Shown: positions 33,691 to 42,860 of the stretch, in pieces
How the letters are laid out: each line of letters opens with the position of its first letter
How positions within the stretch are numbered: the first letter of the stretch is position 1
Source of the DNA: Fibrobacter succinogenes
GTDB taxonomy: Bacteria > Fibrobacterota > Fibrobacteria > Fibrobacterales > Fibrobacteraceae
NCBI GenBank assembly: GCA_902794535.1
Contig: CADBHQ010000015.1
Coordinates: 1 to 64,000, forward strand
Length of the DNA: 64,000 nucleotides
Direction of reading: 5' to 3'
Program-made: the position numbers and the translations under genes
Notes under the pieces: model-generated
What the model saw: the letters and a program-made list of their open reading frames with translations, nothing else
What the model was told of the DNA's origin: nothing
The model's database searches: none

Positions 33691-35781
33691 TTATTTAGTC
33701 ACCTGAATGAGCTTGGTACGGCCATTCATAGACTTGGCCAAGTAGGCGCCACCGCGCTTCACAAGGTTAGCCGCATTGGTACGGAGTTCCGGCATGCTCG
33801 ATGCCTTAACCATACCGAGGTAGCTTCCGTTGATATCGAAAATGCGGTAGTTTTCGGCTTCGGTCGGCAAGCTCAAGCTAGCGCCAGCAATAGTCGTATT
33901 GCAGTCATCGCAGGGCTTTTCGAACTTGAGGTAGTCAATGTCAAACCAAGAAGTCGTCACTTCCAGGCGGAGAATGTGTTCGCCGGCAGGGAGCGTCACC
34001 TTGGCCGTGACATCCTTAAATTCATCCCAGCTGGAACCAGAAACCGGAACCTCGGCCAGGGACTTGCCATCGATCGAAAGCGTAAAGCCCGGATCCGAAT
34101 TAGCCGTCGCAACAGAAGCGGTCATGGTATATTCGCCGGCTTCCTTCACGTTCACAGTATATTCGAGCCATTCGCCAGCCTGATTGTGGCCCACCACGAC
34201 AGCGCCAGAGGACTTCTTGTAAATATCAACGCCCGTATCTTCACGAACCTTGGAGCATTCAGCAGTCTTGTCTTCGTCGGTGCAAGCATGGTTTTCGGAA
34301 TCGGAGTCGTAATAGGTCTTGTTTTCCTTGCCGGTACCCGGAACGTCAAAGTTTTCGGCTTCAATCTTGCCCGGGAGTTCCACAGCCTTGCCGCCAAACG
34401 GTTCGCGCGGCACAGGTTCCGCCGGAGTGCCAACGCCCACGAGCGTTACAATGCAGTCCTTGTTGCTCGTGTTACCCGGATCCATGGTAATGGTCACAGA
34501 ACCATTCTTGGCTTCCACTTCGCCTTCATACTTTGCATTCTTAGCTTCACTTGTGGTATACACGTGGAAGGATTCCACATCGGCTCCCTTCACGTTCACC
34601 GTCACACTCTTGGTATTCTTGTAATCGCGGTTCACAAGCACCACAATCACAGAGTCGCCTTCAGAGCTCTTGTAAGCACTAGCGAACAAGTTGGTTTCGG
34701 GCTTTTGAGTTGCACCCACGCGGATTGCACCCGGACGGATGAATCGAGCGTACTGGCTCATAATGTAACCGCGCTTAGAAACCTTACCGATTTCGTTCTG
34801 CGGAATGCTGAGCTTGTTGCCAAAGTCCTTTTCCATAATCAGGCCATAGCAACGACGGATGTACCACCAAGTGTACTGATTGAAGTTACCGATGGCAAGT
34901 CCGCGGAACATTTCGTAAGCCACGTCCATAGCGCGCACGGTATCCAACTTGTTTTGGTTCGCCTGGTCACCGGTACGCATCACGGTACGCCAGTAGTTAC
35001 CACTGCCCTGGCTTTCGGTGTAGTGTTCCGTCATCCAGCGTTCCACATTCTTCTGGTCAGCAAGGCTATACTGGAAGAAATTATCGCCGGTAGAAGCTTC
35101 AGAGGCGTAGAAGTGCGCACCGAGAATATCCCAGTTCTTGAGGGCGTTAGCGTCATTCAACACCTTGTTGTAAAGGTTCTTGTCGTAGCGGAAAGATTCC
35201 GTCGAAATCACCTTGGCGCCGTTCTTGCGCATCTTATCGGCATAGCCCTTGGTGAAGTTGTAGATTTCGTCTGCACTCCAGCAAGCCCATTCACCGCACC
35301 AGTCCGGTTCGTTACTGATGGAGATGGCGTACAGGGGAACGCCCTGGTTCTTCATGTAATCGTTGAAGTTGTTCAGGTGGTCCACGTACTTCTGGTAGTT
35401 CGAAGAAGACATGTGCTGGTTTGCACCCGCATACGGAGAAGTCCACGGCGTTGCATACAAGATAAAATCGTCGCCGGCGTACTTTTTGGCATACTTTGCG
35501 GCCTGAACTTCCTTGTTGAAGTCACTGGAATTTGCATACACCGGAATACGCAGCGTATTCAGGCCAATCTGGCCATCGCCCGTACCGAATGCAAGCTTAG
35601 CATCGGCTTCAGAAAGGCCGCCACCGCCTTGCCACTGGTTATGCACCATGCCACCGAAACCACGAATGACCTGATGTTCTTCCGTTACGTCGACATTGAC
35701 CGTCGAGGCCATAGCCGAACTCCAAAGGCCAACCACTCCAAAGGCAAGGCCCACACTCTTTGCAATTTTTTGGATTGTCAT
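33691..35781 (-). CDS. GH30 glucuronoxylanase-like enzyme with CBM6 and FPm-1-like tail
   Basis: A 696-residue secreted enzyme (signal about 1-26). The GH30 fold starts with VIRGFGGMVHNQW; acid/base motif YAISISNEPDW and nucleophile region ERWMTEHYTE; FNQYTWWYIRRCYG is a conserved block. The layout with a side beta domain (SAYKSSEGDSVIVVLVNRD) is close to the bacterial glucuronoxylanase subfamily (GH30_8), which cuts xylan beside glucuronic acid branches. A CBM6-like domain (about 465-625) and the tail YRIFDINGSYLG, GGAYLAKSMNGRTK follow. The start at 35781 has AAGGAG seven bases upstream; the upstream in-frame extension to 35955 runs into the neighbouring terminator region and is not coding. 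No palindrome is found before it. Confidence 0.92.
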   Translation of the reverse strand: MTIQKIAKSVGLAFGVVGLWSSAMASTVNVDVTEEHQVIRGFGGMVHNQWQGGGGLSEADAKLAFGTGDGQIGLNTLRIPVYANSSDFNKEVQAAKYAKKYAGDDFILYATPWTSPYAGANQHMSSSNYQKYVDHLNNFNDYMKNQGVPLYAISISNEPDWCGEWACWSADEIYNFTKGYADKMRKNGAKVISTESFRYDKNLYNKVLNDANALKNWDILGAHFYASEASTGDNFFQYSLADQKNVERWMTEHYTESQGSGNYWRTVMRTGDQANQNKLDTVRAMDVAYEMFRGLAIGNFNQYTWWYIRRCYGLIMEKDFGNKLSIPQNEIGKVSKRGYIMSQYARFIRPGAIRVGATQKPETNLFASAYKSSEGDSVIVVLVNRDYKNTKSVTVNVKGADVESFHVYTTSEAKNAKYEGEVEAKNGSVTITMDPGNTSNKDCIVTLVGVGTPAEPVPREPFGGKAVELPGKIEAENFDVPGTGKENKTYYDSDSENHACTDEDKTAECSKVREDTGVDIYKKSSGAVVVGHNQAGEWLEYTVNVKEAGEYTMTASVATANSDPGFTLSIDGKSLAEVPVSGSSWDEFKDVTAKVTLPAGEHILRLEVTTSWFDIDYLKFEKPCDDCNTTIAGASLSLPTEAENYRIFDINGSYLGMVKASSMPELRTNAANLVKRGGAYLAKSMNGRTKLIQVTK

Positions 35782-35863
35782 CTTATACTCCTTTTTAACA
35801 CAACTCCCGACATTAAAATACATTCTCGTAATTTCAAAATCAAGCGTTTTTTTCCGGAAGGAA

Positions 35864-35887
35864 GGGCACCCCCATTCGGGGGTGTCC
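35864..35887 (-). terminator. Hairpin after GH43 (first of the tandem pair)
   Basis: A 10-bp GC-rich stem around an ATTC tetraloop; on the minus strand it is followed by A rather than T, so it may stabilise the mRNA end instead of terminating. Confidence 0.5.
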
Positions 35888-35914
35888 TCCTGGTTGGATG
35901 TGTTTATGGGAAAC

Positions 35915-38143
35915 TTATTTGGTTGTACGTACCTTGGCCATTGCGCCGTTTGCACGGTTGCGAATCAGGCTAATTCCCTGAGCCTTTTCGCTACCCTGAA
36001 TGGAACCACTCTGCCAGAGTTTGGAAGCTTCGGCCATGTTGCGGGCAGTAAAGCTTGCCACCTTCTTGCCAGTCAAATCAAACACGTCGAACGTTGCCAC
36101 CTTGGCTGCATTCAGCTTCACATTGCCAGCAAGACCCGTCGTCGTTTCCGGAGCGTCCTTGCCTTCGACAAAGTTGATGTAGTCGATATCGAACCAGTCG
36201 CCCGTTACCGTCATGCGCAGAATATGTTCGCCAGCCTTCAGAGACACATTGGCCTTCACGCTTTCAAAGTCATCCCAGCTGGAACCAGAGACTGCGACAT
36301 CGGCAATCTTGTTGTCATCGATAGAAAGTGTGAAGCCGGCAGTAGAATTGTCCGTTGCGACAGAGGCGTACATGGTGTAATCGCCATCCTTGGCCACCTT
36401 CACCGTGTATTCAAGCCATTCGCCGGACTGGTTGTAGCCCACCACGTAGCCGGTCGCCTTCTTGTAAATATCGACACCGGTACCTTCGCGGTAGCTCGTG
36501 CCACCATTTTCAATGCCATGGTCTTCAGAATCGTTTTCACTGTAAGACTTGATTTCGCTGCCGCGGCCGACACCCGGTTCATCGAAGTTTTCGACTTCGA
36601 TCTTGCCCGGAATTTCCCAAGCCTTGCCGCCAAACGGAGACTGCGGTGTGGGAGGAGTCGATCCACTGCCTTCGAAGCCCCAGGCCTTAACAGCCATGGT
36701 AGAATCCTGAGCGCCCTTGAACACCAAGAACAGCTGCTTTACAATGCCCTTCAAGCCTTCCACTTCGCAAGTGGTTTCGGCATAAGTATTCTTGTTGCCG
36801 GTATTCTTGAGATTACAAGTTCCAGCGAGCGTACCCGTTGCAGAACCGGTGCGGATTTCAATCTTGTTGCCGTCGCCAGCGCTTGCGGCTTCAACCTTGA
36901 AGGCCGTCGCTGCAGTACCGAAATCAACACCGCTCACGCGCAGCCAAGATTCCTTGGTCGAAAGCGGAAGCAGCACATGTTCTGCGGCCCTACCCTGCAC
37001 AAAGTTAGATCGGCTGCGAATGCCCTTCTGCTTGGAACTCGTGAGAGCCGGATACCAGTCGTACGGATCGAAGTTTTCAATCTGTTCCGGACCTTCGTTG
37101 GTGCAAACCACCTGCTTAATTGTACCGTCGGCGTTGTAGAACATTTCGTCTACGGAAACGCTACGGTGGTAGCCTTCGTTCGGTTTCGGCTGACCGTCAT
37201 CGGCCGGAATAATTTCCAGGCCGTTATGGCCCTTGGCAATACGGCGGTCATGATAGACAACATAAGAGTGACCCTTGAATTCGGCGATACCATGGTGGTT
37301 GTTGTTGCCGTTGATGCTGCGGCCGTTCATGCTCGGGTCGCCGAGAATGGTGCCCTTCCAGGTGTAAGGGCCCATTACGTTGTTAGAAGTACCGTAGTCA
37401 ATGGTAGGTGCACCCTGTTGCCAACCGGTACTGTACGAGAAGTAGTAAGTGCCCTTGTGCTTGTGGATGTAAGAGGCTTCAAGCATCTTGCGGGTCGGCA
37501 AGTTGTTCACCTTCACGTGAGAACCGTTACCCACCGGAGCATTCTTCGCGTCGTTCAACTTGACGATATCGAAGTTGTCGGTATTCGGACGGCTGTTGCT
37601 TTCGCCGCCGCCCCACGTCACATAGGTCGTGCCGTCATCATCGATAAAGATACCCGGGTCAAAGCACCAAGACACACCGTCGCAGCCGATAATGCCGCGA
37701 CCGCCGACAAGCTTGTCCTTGCCGTTACCCACGGCGTTTGTCCAGGGGCCTTCAATTGCAGGAGCCTTGATGTAGCCAATGCCGCCGCCACCGCCATCCG
37801 GGAACACGATATAGAACGTGCCGTTGTGAACAGCAATGCCAGAAGCCCAAATGTCGTTAATGCCGCTTACCTTACGGGCATCGTAAATAATGCCGAAGTC
37901 GGTCCAGTTCTGCATATCCCTACTGCGGAATGCATAAAGGGCGTAAATCTTGTAACCGTTAGAATTGTACGGAGCCGGGTCATCGGAGTCGGTGATGATA
38001 TAGAAGTAATCATCGTCAGCGGCTGCACCCGGGTCAGCCAGATAATGGTAGGTAGAAATCGGGTTGTCAGCAAGGCCGAAAGCAGCCAAGCCCATGACCA
38101 AACACGCGGCCTTCTTCAGGCCTTTAACATTCCAAACATCCAT
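35915..38143 (-). CDS. GH43 arabinoxylan-active enzyme with two CBM6-like domains (tandem copy 1)
   Basis: A 742-residue secreted protein (signal about 1-25). Acidic triad: YLADPGAAADDDYFYIITD, WCFDPGIFIDDDGTTYV and MLEASYIHKHKGTYYFSYS. A first CBM6-like sandwich directly follows the propeller (about 375-500, WLRVSGVDFGTAATAFKVEA to KQLFLVFKGAQD), as in arabinoxylan arabinofuranohydrolases and XynD-type enzymes; a second lies at about 525-665. The tail has VFDLTGKKVASFTARNMAEA and ends KVRTTK. It is the near twin of the next gene (same length and order of domains), which points to tandem duplication. The most likely role is arabinofuranosidase or xylosidase on arabinoxylan. Confidence 0.92.
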   Translation of the reverse strand: MDVWNVKGLKKAACLVMGLAAFGLADNPISTYHYLADPGAAADDDYFYIITDSDDPAPYNSNGYKIYALYAFRSRDMQNWTDFGIIYDARKVSGINDIWASGIAVHNGTFYIVFPDGGGGGIGYIKAPAIEGPWTNAVGNGKDKLVGGRGIIGCDGVSWCFDPGIFIDDDGTTYVTWGGGESNSRPNTDNFDIVKLNDAKNAPVGNGSHVKVNNLPTRKMLEASYIHKHKGTYYFSYSTGWQQGAPTIDYGTSNNVMGPYTWKGTILGDPSMNGRSINGNNNHHGIAEFKGHSYVVYHDRRIAKGHNGLEIIPADDGQPKPNEGYHRSVSVDEMFYNADGTIKQVVCTNEGPEQIENFDPYDWYPALTSSKQKGIRSRSNFVQGRAAEHVLLPLSTKESWLRVSGVDFGTAATAFKVEAASAGDGNKIEIRTGSATGTLAGTCNLKNTGNKNTYAETTCEVEGLKGIVKQLFLVFKGAQDSTMAVKAWGFEGSGSTPPTPQSPFGGKAWEIPGKIEVENFDEPGVGRGSEIKSYSENDSEDHGIENGGTSYREGTGVDIYKKATGYVVGYNQSGEWLEYTVKVAKDGDYTMYASVATDNSTAGFTLSIDDNKIADVAVSGSSWDDFESVKANVSLKAGEHILRMTVTGDWFDIDYINFVEGKDAPETTTGLAGNVKLNAAKVATFDVFDLTGKKVASFTARNMAEASKLWQSGSIQGSEKAQGISLIRNRANGAMAKVRTTK

Positions 38144-38185
38144 AAAGGACTCCTCTGAAGGTAAAACACCACACCTTCCATCTTT

Positions 38186-38250
38186 AAAATTATCTTCATA
38201 AGCACAAAAAAAAGTGCCCCGGAGGACACTTTTCTTTGACTTTTTGTCAA
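38186..38250 (-). promoter_or_regulatory. Regulon promoter: palindrome plus -10, GH43 tandem copy 1
   Basis: TTGACAAAAAGTCAA on the minus strand (38236-38250) has perfect arms; its near edge is 44 bp from the first T (38192) of GATAATTTTA. The upstream gene's terminator lies between. Confidence 0.6.
38205..38230 (-). terminator. Terminator after GH43 tandem copy 2
   Basis: AGTGTCC / GGGCACT stem with a T-rich tract of eight on the minus strand; it lies downstream of the palindrome of the next promoter. Confidence 0.7.
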
Positions 38251-38269
38251 TGGTTTTATTTATAAAACT

Positions 38270-40498
38270 TTACTTCGTGGTGCGAATTTTGGTCACCATG
38301 CCGCTGGTACGGTTACGGATCAGATTCACGCCGCGGGCCTTTTCAGACCCCTTCACGGAACCATCGCGCCACATCTTAGTGGCTTCGATCATGTTGCGGG
38401 CCGTAAAGCTTGCAATCTTCTTGCCGCTCAGGTCAAACACATCGTAAGTCGAGACAGAGGCAACATTCAGCTTGGCTTCCTGCTGAATCCCCGTGGTCAC
38501 TTCGCCAATCGAGAACCAGTCCACGTTCACGTTGTCGCTAAGGATTTCCAAGCGGACAATGTGTTCGCCCTTGGTCAGGGTTGCAGAACCAGCATCGAAT
38601 TCTTCGTAAACGCTCCAGTCTTCGCCAGTCTGCGGAACCTTCACGGTATCACCCACAGCCTTACCATCAACGAGCAGGCAGAAGCTTGCGCCATTTTCCA
38701 TGCCCGTAGAAGCAGAAGCCTTAAGAGTATACTTGCCATCTGCAGGAACCACAATAGAGTATTCCAGCCATTCGCCAGAAGCAGTGTAACCGATAGCCTT
38801 GCCAGTACCGCCAGCCACGATATCGACTCCCAAGTCGGTACGGAATTCGGCATCGCCCTGGTTTTCGGAATCAGCATCGCTGTAAGAATCAACATCGCCA
38901 CCGCGGCCCGTACCCGGAACGTCGTAGTTTTCAGCTTCGATTCTGGCCGGAATGGTCACAGCAGTGCCGCCATACGGAGTCTGCGGAGTCGGCGGAGTAG
39001 AGCCGCTTCCTTCGAAGCCCCAAGCCTTGATTGCCATGGTCGAATCCTGCGAGCCCTTGAACACGAGGAACAAGGATTCCACGATACCCTTCAGGCCTTC
39101 CACTTCGCACTTGGTTTCAGCAAAGGTAGACTTGTTGCCGGTATTCTTGAGCGTGCATGTGCCCGCAAGCGTACCCGTTGCAGAACCGGTGTGAATTTCA
39201 ATCTTGTTGCCATCGGCAGCGCTTGCAGCCTGCACGGTAAAACCAGTGGCTGCCGTACCGAAGTCAACACCCGACACGCGGATCCAGGATTCCTTCGTAG
39301 AAAGCGGGAGGAGGAGATGTTCAGCCACCTTGCCCAAGCTCCAGTTGGAACGGCTACGGATGCCCTTCTGCTTTGAACTCGTGAGAGCCGGATACCAGTC
39401 ATACGGATCGAAGTTCTCGATCTGCTTCGGACCTTCCTTCGTGAAGGTCAGTTCCTTCATGGTGCCATCGCCATTGTAATAGAATTCATCGACGCTTACG
39501 CTGCGGTGGTATGCGGGCGCCGGATTCGCCTTGCCGTCGTCGGCAGGAATCTTTTCGAGGCCATCATAACCGTTCGCGATACGGCGGTCATGGTAGGCAA
39601 CGTACCAGTGGCCCTTGAATTCGGCAATGCCATGATGGTTGTTGTTGTTCGCGTTAATATTCTGACCGTTAATGCTCGGGTTGCCCATGAAGATACCCTT
39701 GTATTCGTAGGGGCCCATCGGGTTCTTGGACATGCCGTAGGCAATACGCAAGTCAGCCGTACTGTAAGACAGGTAATAGTTGCCCTTGTACTTATGGATG
39801 TAAGAAGCTTCCATCGCCTTCGGGCCGCCAATCTTCAGGTGAGTCTTGGTACTCACGTCAAAGCCCTTCATGTCCTTGTTGAGCTTGTAGATGTTAAAAA
39901 TGTCGTTATTGTTGTTGTTCGCCGGGCGGCTATCGCTGCTACCGCCACCAAACGTGAAGTAGCCCGTACCGTCGTCATCAAAGAAGATTGCCGGGTCAAA
40001 GCACCAGCCGATGCCGTCGCAGTCCGAAATACCGCCACCCCAGTTGTTGATGAGCTTCTTGTTGCCCGAAACGGGGTTCGTCCAGGGGCCGGCAATGCTG
40101 TCGGCGCCGATGAGGCCAATGCCGCCACCACCACCATCGGGGAACACGATGTAAAGCCTGTGATCGTTGGGGTTCACCGCAATGCCGGATGCCCAGATAT
40201 CGCCGATACCGTCAACCTTGCGAGCATCGTAAATGATACCGAAGTCGGTCCAGTTTTTCATGTCCTTGGTGCGGAAACCGTAGAGGGCCTTGATGTTGTA
40301 GCCGTTGGCATTGTACGCAGCCGGGTCGTCAGAGTCGGTGATGACGTAGAAGTACGTATCGTCGGCAGCGGCACCCGGGTCTGCCAAGTAGTGATAACTC
40401 GAAATCGGGTTGTCGGCCAAACCAAAAGTGGCAAGCCCCGCAACTAAGCAAGCGGCCTTTTTTAGGCCCTTTAATTCCCATGCTTTTTTATAACCCAT
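38270..40498 (-). CDS. GH43 arabinoxylan-active enzyme with two CBM6-like domains (tandem copy 2)
   Basis: A 742-residue secreted paralog of the previous gene. Acidic triad: YLADPGAAADDTYFYVITD, WCFDPAIFFDDDGTGYF and AMEASYIHKYKGNYYLSYS. CBM6-like domains at about 375-500 and 525-665; the second (PARIEAENYDVPGTGRGG to NVDWFSIGEV) has diverged clearly from that of copy 1, while the first is nearly the same, so the modules have evolved at different rates or were exchanged. Tail: VFDLSGKKIASFTARNMIEA, ending KIRTTK. AAGGAG precedes the ATG. It has its own palindrome promoter. Confidence 0.92.
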   Translation of the reverse strand: MGYKKAWELKGLKKAACLVAGLATFGLADNPISSYHYLADPGAAADDTYFYVITDSDDPAAYNANGYNIKALYGFRTKDMKNWTDFGIIYDARKVDGIGDIWASGIAVNPNDHRLYIVFPDGGGGGIGLIGADSIAGPWTNPVSGNKKLINNWGGGISDCDGIGWCFDPAIFFDDDGTGYFTFGGGSSDSRPANNNNNDIFNIYKLNKDMKGFDVSTKTHLKIGGPKAMEASYIHKYKGNYYLSYSTADLRIAYGMSKNPMGPYEYKGIFMGNPSINGQNINANNNNHHGIAEFKGHWYVAYHDRRIANGYDGLEKIPADDGKANPAPAYHRSVSVDEFYYNGDGTMKELTFTKEGPKQIENFDPYDWYPALTSSKQKGIRSRSNWSLGKVAEHLLLPLSTKESWIRVSGVDFGTAATGFTVQAASAADGNKIEIHTGSATGTLAGTCTLKNTGNKSTFAETKCEVEGLKGIVESLFLVFKGSQDSTMAIKAWGFEGSGSTPPTPQTPYGGTAVTIPARIEAENYDVPGTGRGGDVDSYSDADSENQGDAEFRTDLGVDIVAGGTGKAIGYTASGEWLEYSIVVPADGKYTLKASASTGMENGASFCLLVDGKAVGDTVKVPQTGEDWSVYEEFDAGSATLTKGEHIVRLEILSDNVNVDWFSIGEVTTGIQQEAKLNVASVSTYDVFDLSGKKIASFTARNMIEATKMWRDGSVKGSEKARGVNLIRNRTSGMVTKIRTTK

Positions 40499-40545
40499 AT
40501 AGACTCCTTAGAAGGCAAAAAACACAACCAAACCTTCTTTATTCC

Positions 40546-40610
40546 AAAATTACCCTAAAAAAAAGCGAAAAAAGCTCACAAAAAGGCTTTTTCTATTGAC
40601 ACATTGTCAA
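40546..40610 (-). promoter_or_regulatory. Regulon promoter: palindrome plus -10, GH43 tandem copy 2
   Basis: ATTGACACATTGTCAAT (40595-40611, 7-bp perfect arms) with its 15-bp core edge (40596) 44 bp from the first T (40552) of GGGTAATTTTG, an exact TAnnTTTG -10. Confidence 0.65.
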
Positions 40611-40619
40611 TAACTACAC

Positions 40620-40643
40620 AAAAAAAGCCCCGCTATTGCGGGG
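40620..40643 (-). terminator. Terminator after the regulator-lipoprotein operon
   Basis: CCCCGC / GCGGGG arms with a 4-base loop followed by CTTTTTTT on the minus strand. Confidence 0.9.
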
Positions 40644-40669
40644 TTTAGTTCCAAAATTTAAGCGTTTGA

Positions 40670-41974
40670 CTATTCCAGGTTCTTGACGCCGTAAATCGTG
40701 ATGTCGTCGACCCACATTTCGTAAGGTGTCCCTTCCGTAACACCACCACCGAAGAAGTTCAAGTTCGTCACGTGTTTCTTGACCGCGTCCCAACCGATGT
40801 TGCCACCGATATTGTGTTCGTCGGGTTCGATCAAGTCTTTCGGAGTCACCACGAAACGCTGCCAGGCGGTATCAAGTTCCAAGTGCACCCAAGCCTTACC
40901 GTTTTCGTAGCCAGTGCTATCGAGAGCGATAGAATCGAGAAGCACATCGAACGAGACGCTGATCCACTGAGCCGAATCGCTGAGTCCGGAACGAGCCCAG
41001 AATTCAACGGAATCAAGCTTACTCATGTCAACCATTCCGTTCAAGGCTCGTCCCATCAAGGCCCAGTTGGCGTTGGAATCATTCTGGTACACGAAATGAG
41101 CAGACATGCCTTTACGGCCAGCCACGTTCTTTTCGGCATCCAGTTCTGCCTCGGCATACTTAGACCTAGAAATATACCAGCCATAGGTGCTGTCCTCAAA
41201 GTCAGCAAATTTGTAAACCGGGTAGACATCCTTTTCGATAACCGTATCGTTTGCAGGCACAATCTTCTGGCCGATCACGATATCTTCGGTAGTCTTCTTA
41301 GATTCAATCTTTGCATTGCGGTTACCCACCGTCATCAAGTTACTGATGGTCGAAGGTTCGCCGTTCATATCGAGAGTCTTGTAGGTACGGTATACGAAAC
41401 CGACCAAGTTGATCATGCCCTTCGGGAGCTTCGAGAACTTGAACTTACCGGCAGTATCAGTTTCAACAAAGTAATCAAGTCCCTTCACAGCCACCGTCAC
41501 GGTCGATTCGCTTTCAGGCAAGTTCACCTGACCCGAAACAGCGCCCGTCGGTTCAACCTTAAGCACGACAGAATCACGAGATGCATCAGTCATCACCACA
41601 CGCACAAATGCCTTCGCGGTATCCTGACGAGCTTCAATATTATAGGCACCAGGTTTGAGTCTCGGGAGGTTCAACCGGCCCTTCTCGTCGGTTTCCAAAT
41701 TCAAGATACCAAGAGAAGAATCGGATTCAACTACCGGAGATTCACCCTTTGCACTCTTTTCAAGCTTCAAATTATTAGCGCCAGCCAAAAAGTCCGCAGG
41801 ACGCACCAAGACCTTGGTACGAGCAGCAGGCGAGCCATCGCTTAGCTGCACAACAAGAGCAACCGAGTTCTCCGTCTCAAGCGTAGTACTCGCGTTGTTT
41901 GGCTCACCATTGGTACATGCTGCAACCAGCATGCCCATCACGGCCGATCCTATATGCCACACCCATTTCTTCAT
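40670..41974 (-). CDS. Lipoprotein with carboxypeptidase-regulatory-like repeats and a CBM11-like C-terminal domain
   Basis: A 434-residue protein with lipobox VAAC at residues 17-20. Residues about 35-235 contain two small prealbumin-like domains (LNLPRLKPGAYNIEA; GKFKFSKLPKGMINL). Residues about 250-434 look like a galactose-binding/CBM11-type sandwich (FADFEDSTYGWYISRS; WQRFVVTPKDLIEP; EMWVDDITIYGV). The gene overlaps the end of the TIGR02147 regulator gene as ATGA, with AGGGAG inside that gene. This regulator-lipoprotein pairing recurs in Fibrobacter. A role as an outer-surface glycan sensor or binder feeding the regulator is plausible but unproved. Confidence 0.8.
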   Translation of the reverse strand: MKKWVWHIGSAVMGMLVAACTNGEPNNASTTLETENSVALVVQLSDGSPAARTKVLVRPADFLAGANNLKLEKSAKGESPVVESDSSLGILNLETDEKGRLNLPRLKPGAYNIEARQDTAKAFVRVVMTDASRDSVVLKVEPTGAVSGQVNLPESESTVTVAVKGLDYFVETDTAGKFKFSKLPKGMINLVGFVYRTYKTLDMNGEPSTISNLMTVGNRNAKIESKKTTEDIVIGQKIVPANDTVIEKDVYPVYKFADFEDSTYGWYISRSKYAEAELDAEKNVAGRKGMSAHFVYQNDSNANWALMGRALNGMVDMSKLDSVEFWARSGLSDSAQWISVSFDVLLDSIALDSTGYENGKAWVHLELDTAWQRFVVTPKDLIEPDEHNIGGNIGWDAVKKHVTNLNFFGGGVTEGTPYEMWVDDITIYGVKNLE

Positions 41975-42834
41975 TTGGACTCCCTTTTGTCGCCCTCCAC
42001 AGAATCAACGGTACGGACACCGCCCTTACGTGCAATCGGATAAAAGGCCATCGAAAGCTGCATTACCCGGTCGGGATTCTTGGCACTGTCCACCCTCTTT
42101 TGGACCAGACGCCTAAATTCCCTAAGCATATCACCTAAGTCGTCGAAGCAAGACTGATCCACAGACAATGTAAGAGTAGAAATATTTCTTTCATCGACGG
42201 GAATGTTGTCAAGTGCATTGCTAGCCAAAGCGAGCACTTCTTTCTGGAAATGACGTACTGCGAGCTTCTTTTCGGGGCCGCCAGCCGTCAAATGGGTATC
42301 CGTAATAGCAAGTTTACCCGAAGCCATCTTCTTGACCAGGCCGACTTCGAGCAATGTATCGATCGCTTCTTGTGCTTGAGCCTCGGTAATCGGGGGGCAC
42401 AAGTCGCGAGAAATCTGTTTTACGTTGACAACGCCACCATTCAGTTCGAGGTAGGCGCGAACGGCCGGGATCCACCAGTTTTCGAGCAACTTGAGCTCGG
42501 CAGCCTGCAGGCTGTGGCGTTCCACGTCCCTAAGACCGAGGGCTTTCGCCATCAGTTCTTCGCGCTTGGCTTTGTCCTTGGTTACTGCTGCGGAGAACAG
42601 CAAGTCAAAGTATTCGGCCTCACGGCCGGACAAATCCAGGATTTCCTTCGCGGCAGGAAGCGCATGAGCCGGCAGATGTTGCTTTTTCTGCAACACACGG
42701 TATAGATAGCTGGAATCCAAGCCCAGCTTATCGCCCATCATGCGGTACGAGTAGAAAGGCATTTCAGCTTTTCTACGATCGTAGTACTCCTTTAAGAAGT
42801 CGCGGTAATCCGATATGTCAGAAAACGTAACCAT
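41971..42834 (-). CDS. TIGR02147-family (DUF4423) putative transcriptional regulator
   Basis: A 287-residue cytoplasmic protein. The N-terminus (SDISDYRDFLKEYYDRRK) and the HTH-like stretch MMGDKLGLDSSYLYRVLQ are diagnostic of the TIGR02147 family, which is strongly expanded in Fibrobacter. The C-terminal half contains FQKEVLALASNALDNIP, RNISTLTLSVD and FRRLVQKRVDSA. It is followed by an overlapping lipoprotein gene. Its promoter carries a variant of the palindrome shared by the enzyme genes to the left, so it may be a member of, or the regulator of, this regulon. DNA binding is a family-level expectation only. Confidence 0.88.
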   Translation of the reverse strand: MVTFSDISDYRDFLKEYYDRRKAEMPFYSYRMMGDKLGLDSSYLYRVLQKKQHLPAHALPAAKEILDLSGREAEYFDLLFSAAVTKDKAKREELMAKALGLRDVERHSLQAAELKLLENWWIPAVRAYLELNGGVVNVKQISRDLCPPITEAQAQEAIDTLLEVGLVKKMASGKLAITDTHLTAGGPEKKLAVRHFQKEVLALASNALDNIPVDERNISTLTLSVDQSCFDDLGDMLREFRRLVQKRVDSAKNPDRVMQLSMAFYPIARKGGVRTVDSVEGDKRESK

Positions 42835-42860
42835 AATTTTTACCCGTATATTTACATAAA

